Below are positions 7,817 through 11,497 of a stretch of DNA of 11,497 bases, piece by piece. Position 1 is the stretch's first letter; every line of letters begins with the position of its first letter. The DNA comes from an uncultured Clostridium sp. (GTDB lineage: Bacteria; Bacillota; Clostridia; TANB77; CAG-508). Where the stretch lies: the NCBI GenBank assembly GCA_947426875.1, contig CANEFU010000017.1, forward strand, positions 1 to 11,497, read 5' to 3'. The position numbers and the translations under genes were made by a program. The notes beneath the pieces are model-generated. The model had not been told where the DNA came from. It ran no database searches and saw only the letters and a program-made list of their open reading frames with translations.

Positions 7817-8278
7817 ATGGAAAAATTAAGAGGATTTGAAATAGCAAAAGGATTTGAAGAGAAACAAATCAATCTACCAATGAGAAAAACAAAATATTCT
7901 GCTGGTTATGATATAGAAGCAGCGGAAGATGTAACAATTCCAAGTTTTAAAAAAGGGATGAACCCTACTTTAGTAAAGACAGGACTAAAGGCTTATATGC
8001 AAGAAGATGAAGTTATGTTGCTATATAACAGAAGTTCTAATCCAAAGAAAAAAGGATTAATTATGGCTAATAGTGTAGGTGTTATTGACAAAGATTATTA
8101 TGGAAATCCAGATAATGATGGTCATTTTATGTTTGCCTTTTATAATATAAAAGAAGAGGACATAACAATTAAAAAGGGAGAAGCTATCGGACAAGCTGTG
8201 TTTCAAAAGTATTTAATAACAGATGATGATGACGCATGCGGAGAAAGAATGGGCGGATTTGGTTCAACGAATAAATAA
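7817..8278 (+). CDS. dut: dUTP diphosphatase (trimeric dUTPase family)
   Basis: Hydrolyses dUTP to dUMP and pyrophosphate, keeping uracil out of DNA and supplying dUMP for thymidylate synthesis. The protein has 153 residues. The five dUTPase motifs appear in order: AGYDIEAAED (29-38), YNRSSNPKKKGL (70-81), GVIDKDYYGN (88-97), KKGEAIGQAVFQKY (119-132) and the C-terminal RMGGFGST (144-151), which closes over the substrate. The catalytic Asp of motif 3 is present. The start is the ATG at 7817, with AAGGAGG 5 bases upstream; an in-frame ATG at 7799 lies before that ribosome-binding site and is unlikely. It stands divergent from feoA and probably forms a single-gene unit. Confidence 0.93.
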   Translation: MEKLRGFEIAKGFEEKQINLPMRKTKYSAGYDIEAAEDVTIPSFKKGMNPTLVKTGLKAYMQEDEVMLLYNRSSNPKKKGLIMANSVGVIDKDYYGNPDNDGHFMFAFYNIKEEDITIKKGEAIGQAVFQKYLITDDDDACGERMGGFGSTNK

Positions 8279-8295
8279 AAAAAAACAAAAAAATT

Positions 8296-8328
8296 TTTCC
8301 CCTAGAAAATAGAGGGATAGAGGGGAAA
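8296..8328. terminator. Hairpin after dut; possible terminator
   Basis: TTTCCCCT (8296-8303) pairs with AGGGGAAA (8321-8328) around a 17-base loop, and CCCT/AGGG inside gives an alternative smaller hairpin. There is no T run on the plus side, but on minus the hairpin is followed by T-rich sequence (complement of the A-rich 8279-8293). It could end dut transcription poorly, or stop antisense transcription coming from the right. Confidence 0.4.
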
Positions 8329-8356
8329 TACACATAAAAAATGAGTGGTAAGGGCT

Positions 8357-8385
8357 TTGACTTTTGCCATTTTTTGTTGTATAAT
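8357..8385 (+). promoter_or_regulatory. Promoter of the CarD-like gene
   Basis: TTGACT (8357-8362), a 17-base spacer, and a perfect TATAAT (8380-8385) form a strong sigma-A promoter. Transcription would start near 8392, giving a leader of about 100 bases that contains the hairpin at 8405-8446. Confidence 0.85.
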
Positions 8386-8404
8386 AAATATGGTTAAAAA
8401 ATCC

Positions 8405-8457
8405 AATAAAGTTATTAAATGTTATAGCTATTTACATAACTTTATTATCTTTTTTTC
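8405..8457 (+). terminator. Leader hairpin with T run: candidate attenuator of the CarD-like gene
   Basis: aataaagttat (8405-8415) and ataactttatt (8436-8446) are perfect 11-base inverted repeats, with AAAT/ATTT able to extend pairing inside the 20-base loop. A T-rich run ending at 8457 follows, giving terminator shape between the promoter and the gene. The stem is AT-rich (two G-C pairs), so termination would be partial or condition-dependent. Confidence 0.55.
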
Positions 8458-8494
8458 GCCGAATATAGAAAAGCACTGAAAGGAGTTGACTTAC

Positions 8495-9058
8495 ATGTTT
8501 AATGTAGGGGACAAAATAGTATACCCAATGCACGGCGCAGGGGTAATAGATTCAATAGAAGAAAAAGATATTTTAGGAGAGAAACAATCATATTACATAT
8601 TGAAAATGCCAGGAGAGGTAAAAGTAATGATACCAACCGCAAAGGCAGAAACAGTAGGCGTAAGAAACATTATAGATAAAAGTTCGGCAGAAGAAGTAAT
8701 TGGAATACTAGAAAAAGATGAAACAGAAATGGATAAAAACTGGAATAAGAGATATAGAGATAATATGGATAAAATGAAAAGTGGAGACATCTATGAAGTG
8801 GCTGATGTAGTAAGAAACTTAAGCTTTAAACAAAAAGAAAAAGGATTATCAACTGGAGAAAAGAAAATGCTAAATAATGCAAAACAAATATTAGTTAGTG
8901 AATTAGTATTAGCAGAACATGCTTCACAAGAAGAAGTAGAACAATTAGTTGAAAATAAAATAAATACATCGTTTATGATGTTTAGAGCAGATGAGATACA
9001 ACCAGAAAGTGTAGTAAATAAATTCATACCATTTGATGGTACAGGAACGAATGATTAA
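8495..9058 (+). CDS. CarD-like RNA polymerase-binding transcriptional regulator
   Basis: CarD/CdnL-family proteins bind the beta subunit of RNA polymerase and influence open-complex formation at promoters. The protein has 187 residues. The N-terminal RNA polymerase-interacting domain (about 1-65) begins MFNVGDKIVYPMHGAGVI, the hallmark of the CarD/TRCF domain, and continues with a strand-rich stretch (YYILKMPG, VKVMIPT). The C-terminal part (about 70-175) is helical and charged, with the WNKRYRDNMDKMKSG and ADVVRNL segments typical of the family. The start is the ATG at 8495, with AGGAG 9 bases upstream; a TTG at 8486 directly follows that site and is rejected. It is driven by its own strong promoter with a structured leader, and a terminator follows, so it is a single-gene unit. 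Confidence 0.92.
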   Translation: MFNVGDKIVYPMHGAGVIDSIEEKDILGEKQSYYILKMPGEVKVMIPTAKAETVGVRNIIDKSSAEEVIGILEKDETEMDKNWNKRYRDNMDKMKSGDIYEVADVVRNLSFKQKEKGLSTGEKKMLNNAKQILVSELVLAEHASQEEVEQLVENKINTSFMMFRADEIQPESVVNKFIPFDGTGTND

Positions 9059-9065
9059 TAAGAGG

Positions 9066-9093
9066 TCCAGTTGGAACATACCAACTGGATTTT
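9066..9093 (+). terminator. Terminator of the CarD-like gene
   Basis: A 9-bp stem (tccagttgg at 9066-9074 against ccaactgga at 9081-9089) with a 6-base loop and four T follows the stop at 9058 by 7 bases. The short T tail suggests modest efficiency. Confidence 0.8.
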
Positions 9094-9124
9094 GAAAATA
9101 TTTTGAAAAAATAAAGAAAATGTA

Positions 9125-9153
9125 TTGACAAAAAAATGACAACATATTATAAT
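9125..9153 (+). promoter_or_regulatory. Consensus promoter of tRNA-Leu
   Basis: TTGACA (9125-9130), a 17-base spacer and TATAAT (9148-9153) match the sigma-A consensus at every position. The start point would fall about 30 bases before the tRNA 5' end. Confidence 0.92.
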
Positions 9154-9190
9154 ATCAATTGTTGTTAGGCACAACCAGTTCAATTTATAT

Positions 9191-9278
9191 GCAGATGTGG
9201 CGGAACTGGTAGACGCACAGGACTTAAAATCCTGCGGTTGAATAAACCGTGCCGGTTCGATTCCGGCCATCTGCACCA
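9191..9278 (+). tRNA. tRNA-Leu (anticodon UAA)
   Basis: The acceptor GCAGATG (9191-9197) pairs with CATCTGC (9268-9274), followed by A and an encoded CCA. The anticodon arm CAGGA-CTTAAAA-TCCTG (9218-9234) has anticodon TAA at 9225-9227. A long class II variable arm (GGTT/AACC) and the T arm CCGG-TTCGATT-CCGG confirm a leucine tRNA. It reads UUA and UUG. Its 3' end is the likely attachment site of the neighbouring integrative element. Confidence 0.97.
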
Positions 9279-9396
9279 TTAGAACCTCAAGTGTTTCGTA
9301 AGATTATGCTTGAGGTTTTAATTTATAAAATCAAGCAGAGTTCTAACAAAAGTTCTAACACTTTTCCAAAATTAGAATTTTTATAAATAGTTAGAA
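9279..9396. repeat. Cluster of TTAGAA/TTCTAA repeats: candidate integrase arm or core sites
   Basis: AGTTCTAACA occurs twice in direct orientation at 9339-9348 and 9351-9360, a 12-base period. The inverted form TTAGAAC sits at 9279-9285, directly against the tRNA CCA, and shorter TTAGAA copies lie at 9372-9377 and 9391-9396. Five copies in about 120 bases between a tRNA and an integrase gene suggest recombinase or excisionase binding sites of an attL region. Confidence 0.5.
9283..9319 (+). terminator. Terminator after tRNA-Leu
   Basis: aacctcaag (9283-9291) pairs with cttgaggtt (9309-9317) over a 17-base loop, followed by a short T-rich tail. It starts 5 bases after the CCA end. Confidence 0.65.
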
Positions 9397-9419
9397 ATGT
9401 ATTTTTTTAGACAGATTAC

Positions 9420-10640
9420 CTAAATAGCGAGTTCGGTAATTTGTTCTTTTTTTGTATCTTTTATATTTAATGCAAGTTTATCACTGATAACACTTGCAGA
9501 AATTCTTTTATTTTCTATATCAGCATGTGCATATCTTAAAGTAGTTTGAAAATTAGAATGACCCAGCCATATTTGTATGTCTTTAACTGGTACACCATTT
9601 TGAATTAATAAAGTACCACAACTATGCCTTAAATCGTGTAACCTAATATGTCGTAGATTATTACTATCTAATACTTTACTAAAAGTTTGTGTTACATATC
9701 CAGGTTTCATTAGTTCTCCATTTTCCATTAAGCAAATATAGTCTTTATAATCATTGCAATAAGTATTGCCATAAAACTTTTTATATTCTTCATATTTATC
9801 TTTATAAGAATTTAGTAAATCTGCTATAAAATCAAATAAAGGTAAAGTTCTATAACCTGAATCGCTTTTTGCTCTATCTTTGAAAATGAATTGTGTAACA
9901 CCATCAATTTTCCCACGACCTACTGTATGCCTAATTGTTAATGTTTTAGCTTTGAAATCAATAGCATTCCATTTAATACCTATAACTTCTTCACGCCTTA
10001 ATCCATATACACCAGCTATAATTACTGGTAATTCAATAGGTGTAGTTTTTATAATTTCCATTAGTTTTAGTAACTCATCTTGTGTATAATAATCTGCTGT
10101 ATATTCTTTAGTTTTAATCGATTCCAATTTAGTAGCTGGGTTACTATCTATTATTTCTGTAATAACTGCACTTTTTAAAGCCTTACTAATATTTGCTCTA
10201 TAATGTTTTACAGTATTTCCAGATAGACCTTCTGCAAATAGTAAATCAAAAAAGTCTTGAATATGTTTAGGTTTCAAATCAACTAACTTTATTTTCTTTG
10301 CTTTAAAGTATTTGTATAATCTACCTTTAATTACTTGCTCATAGCCTATATAGGTTGTTTGTTCAACTTTTCCTTTTTGTTTTTCTAGCCATTCCAACAT
10401 ATAATCACAAAACAAAATATTTTTGTATTTATCATATATGTTTGGATCTCGTAATTGTATTTTTGATTTTTGTTCATATTCAATTTTAAATTGTTCTAAT
10501 TTTTCTTCAGCCTTTTTCTTGTTTCCCTTTATAGTATAACCTGTAGGAATCCATTTTGGTTTTCTCTTTCCATAGTCATCATATAAATTTAAAACAGCAT
10601 AATAAAGACCTTTCTTTTTTTGTAAGCTACCTGTTATCAT
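9420..10640 (-). CDS. int: Tyrosine-type site-specific recombinase (integrase)
   Basis: Catalyses integration and excision through a covalent 3'-phosphotyrosine. The protein has 406 residues, standard for this family. An N-terminal arm-binding domain (about 1-60, with YYAVLNLYDDYGKRKPKWI) is followed by a SAM-like core-binding domain (about 75-165) and the catalytic domain (about 180-385). The catalytic set is complete: Arg215 in GLRREEV, Lys258, His335 and Arg338 in HDLRHS, His361 in LGHSNFQTT and the nucleophile Tyr370 in LRYAH. AGAGG lies 8 bases before the ATG. It reads toward the adjacent tRNA-Leu and lies 91 bases after the excisionase-like gene on the same strand, so the two are probably cotranscribed. 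All active-site residues are intact, so it is probably functional. Confidence 0.95.
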   Translation of the reverse strand: MITGSLQKKKGLYYAVLNLYDDYGKRKPKWIPTGYTIKGNKKKAEEKLEQFKIEYEQKSKIQLRDPNIYDKYKNILFCDYMLEWLEKQKGKVEQTTYIGYEQVIKGRLYKYFKAKKIKLVDLKPKHIQDFFDLLFAEGLSGNTVKHYRANISKALKSAVITEIIDSNPATKLESIKTKEYTADYYTQDELLKLMEIIKTTPIELPVIIAGVYGLRREEVIGIKWNAIDFKAKTLTIRHTVGRGKIDGVTQFIFKDRAKSDSGYRTLPLFDFIADLLNSYKDKYEEYKKFYGNTYCNDYKDYICLMENGELMKPGYVTQTFSKVLDSNNLRHIRLHDLRHSCGTLLIQNGVPVKDIQIWLGHSNFQTTLRYAHADIENKRISASVISDKLALNIKDTKKEQITELAI

Positions 10641-10731
10641 TTTTAAATCCTCTCCATTGTAACAGTTTATATTTAACTTACCATTGATATTGTCAAATAT
10701 AATATCACATAATAAGCAAAAATACCATTTA

Positions 10732-10935
10732 TTAATTATTGTTTATTAAATATTCAATTATATTGTTCTTAGGAATTTTATAAGCCCTACCAATTTTTAT
10801 AGATTTTATAAGATTTTCTTTTAAAAGTTTATAAGCAAGTGTTGAACCTATATTTCCTAACATTTCTTTCATTTGCGTAAAATTTACTACATCTGGGTAG
10901 TTCGAAAACATTGAATTATAATTTGTATTATCCAT
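10732..10935 (-). CDS. Excisionase-like small DNA-binding protein
   Basis: A 67-residue protein with a winged-helix MerR-like (excisionase) pattern: helix VVNFTQMKEMLG, turn, helix STLAYKLLKENLI, then wing IKSIKIGRAYKIPKNNIIEYL. This KIGRxYxIPK wing is typical of excisionase-family DNA-binding domains that bend the attachment-site DNA and favour excision. GAGG stands 7 bases before the ATG. It is upstream of the integrase on the same strand. It could alternatively act as a small repressor of the element; both roles are known for this fold. Confidence 0.82.
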   Translation of the reverse strand: MDNTNYNSMFSNYPDVVNFTQMKEMLGNIGSTLAYKLLKENLIKSIKIGRAYKIPKNNIIEYLINNN

Positions 10936-11001
10936 ATTTACACCTCATTTCTATAAGTTTTAAAACAATATATATACTGTTATTAAATTCTAATTAATGA
11001 A

Positions 11002-11021
11002 AGTATAATATGGAATATACT
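11002..11021. promoter_or_regulatory. Operator-like inverted repeat in the divergent xis/cargo region
   Basis: AGTATA (11002-11007) and TATACT (11016-11021) form a perfect 6-bp inverted repeat with an 8-base spacer. It lies between the divergent excisionase-like and cargo genes, where a regulator of the element would be expected to act. AT-rich background weakens the call. Confidence 0.35.
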
Positions 11022-11067
11022 AAAAAACAATTCCGTTTTTTTTCCCTTTTTTCTAAACAAGTGGTAA

Positions 11068-11096
11068 TTGTAAAATACTGTAAGATGTGGTAGAAT
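11068..11096 (+). promoter_or_regulatory. Promoter of the cargo gene
   Basis: TTGTAA (11068-11073), a 17-base spacer and TAGAAT (11091-11096) with a TG at 11088-11089 (extended -10) precede the ATG at 11119. The leader is very short, and AAGGAG sits at 11106-11111. Confidence 0.65.
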
Positions 11097-11118
11097 AATG
11101 ACAAAAAGGAGAGGTCTC

Positions 11119-11497
11119 ATGGATAGAGTTAAATTTTATTCAACATATGATTGGGCTTGTGGTACAAATTTAAAGAAATTAGAAGAAGTTTTAGATAAAT
11201 TTGATAATACTAAGAACTATGAAATAAATGATATTATTGAATTCTATAACTGTATAAAATATATCGATAATGGTTGCTATTTAAATGATTGGACAACAGA
11301 ATATATAGAAAAAGTAAAAAATAAGTTAAAAAGTTTAAATAAAGTAATTGGATGTTTTCTTTTAGCAATAGATGATAATAATATTATAAGTACAATAGAC
11401 AATATTGACCATATATATAAAGAAGATTTTTGGGAATTATTTGCTAACCATAAAGTTTATAATAGAATATCGGATTTAAAATTTTATGAAATATTAA
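11119..11497 (+). CDS. Unknown cargo protein of the integrative element (3' end outside window)
   Basis: An open frame from the ATG at 11119, with AAGGAG 7 bases upstream, runs 126 codons to the window edge without a stop. The protein begins MDRVKFYSTYDWACGTNLKK and is rich in Asp, Asn, Lys and aromatic residues, with no signal peptide, membrane helix or known catalytic motif in the visible part. A segment DHIYKEDFWELFANHKVYNRIS has the look of an alpha-helical domain of a large protein. I do not recognise the family. Its position as the first gene after the excisionase-like gene, divergent and with its own promoter, is where integrative elements often carry anti-phage or other accessory genes, but function is not shown by the sequence. 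Confidence 0.75.
   Translation, partial: MDRVKFYSTYDWACGTNLKKLEEVLDKFDNTKNYEINDIIEFYNCIKYIDNGCYLNDWTTEYIEKVKNKLKSLNKVIGCFLLAIDDNNIISTIDNIDHIYKEDFWELFANHKVYNRISDLKFYEIL

Larger units (their letters stand above)
9279..11497. mobile_element. Left end of an integrative element inserted at tRNA-Leu (continues past window)
   Basis: The order tRNA 3' end, repeat cluster, integrase reading toward the tRNA, small excisionase-like gene, then a divergent unknown gene is the classic layout of a tRNA-targeted integrative element or genomic island. The exact attL core is not determined because the right end, expected to repeat the 3' end of tRNA-Leu, lies beyond the window. No phage structural or conjugation gene is visible in the part shown. 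Confidence 0.75.

Noticed and set aside
7690..7872. N-terminal extension of feoA to 139 residues
   Set aside because: The extension is not FeoA-like, overlaps the dut start region on the other strand, and the ribosome-binding site supports the ATG at 7689.
9055..9279. Minus-strand reading frame containing MAGIEPARFIQPQDFKSC
   Set aside because: It is the antisense translation of the tRNA-Leu gene, a common annotation artefact, and has no ribosome-binding site.
1..11497. CRISPR array or toxin-antitoxin pair
   Set aside because: No regularly spaced direct repeats of CRISPR size were seen, and no small overlapping gene pair with toxin-antitoxin features is present.

Overview
The window comes from an AT-rich, Gram-positive-type anaerobe, most likely an uncultured gut Clostridia lineage. 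The signs are strong Shine-Dalgarno sites, TTGACA/TATAAT promoters, AT-ending codons, a FeoAB ferrous-iron system, a CarD-family regulator starting MFNVGDKIVYP, and the short-leader pilin signature GITLIALVIT. The lineage is an inference from these features, not a database match.

Layout. 1-681 holds the 3' part of a Rossmann-fold, methyltransferase-like gene, closed by a strong terminator. 883-2443 is a pilin-anchored surface protein with an Ig-like region and GLUG-type beta-helix repeats; it is split by one +1 frameshift. 2544-5165 (minus) is an MgtA-type P3B ATPase that lacks the usual TM4 glutamate. 5266-7411 (minus) is feoB, also split by one +1 frameshift, and 7453-7689 (minus) is feoA just upstream in the same operon. 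7817-8278 is a dUTPase and 8495-9058 a CarD-like RNA polymerase-binding regulator with a strong promoter and a leader hairpin that looks like an attenuator. 9191-9278 is tRNA-Leu(UAA). From its 3' end to the window edge lies an integrative element: putative integrase-arm repeats, a tyrosine recombinase, an excisionase-like protein, and a divergent unknown cargo gene cut by the window edge.

Main discovery candidate. The two broken genes, unrelated in function and on opposite strands, are both restored by skipping a single C in the same context: TTA-C-GGA-AAA in the pilin gene and AAT-C-GGA-AGA in feoB. In each, the codon met in the original frame is CGG. I scanned every other coding region in the window (roughly 3,300 codons) and found no other in-frame CGG, although CGA and CGT are used repeatedly. 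The simplest unifying idea is that CGG is unassigned or very poorly decoded in this organism and serves as a +1 frameshift signal, with GGA (Gly) selected out of frame in the A site, or CGGA read as a four-base codon. In feoB the shift recreates the conserved Pro-Cys-Asn-Gly-Arg-Phe-Pro stretch. The competing explanation is two independent one-base errors or mutations; a genome-wide CGG census and a tRNA-Arg(CCG) search would decide.

How the genes work together. FeoA and FeoB import Fe2+, with their terminator separating them from the Mg2+-type ATPase. dut, the CarD-like gene and tRNA-Leu are ordinary chromosomal genes, and the tRNA provides the probable attachment site for the element on the right.
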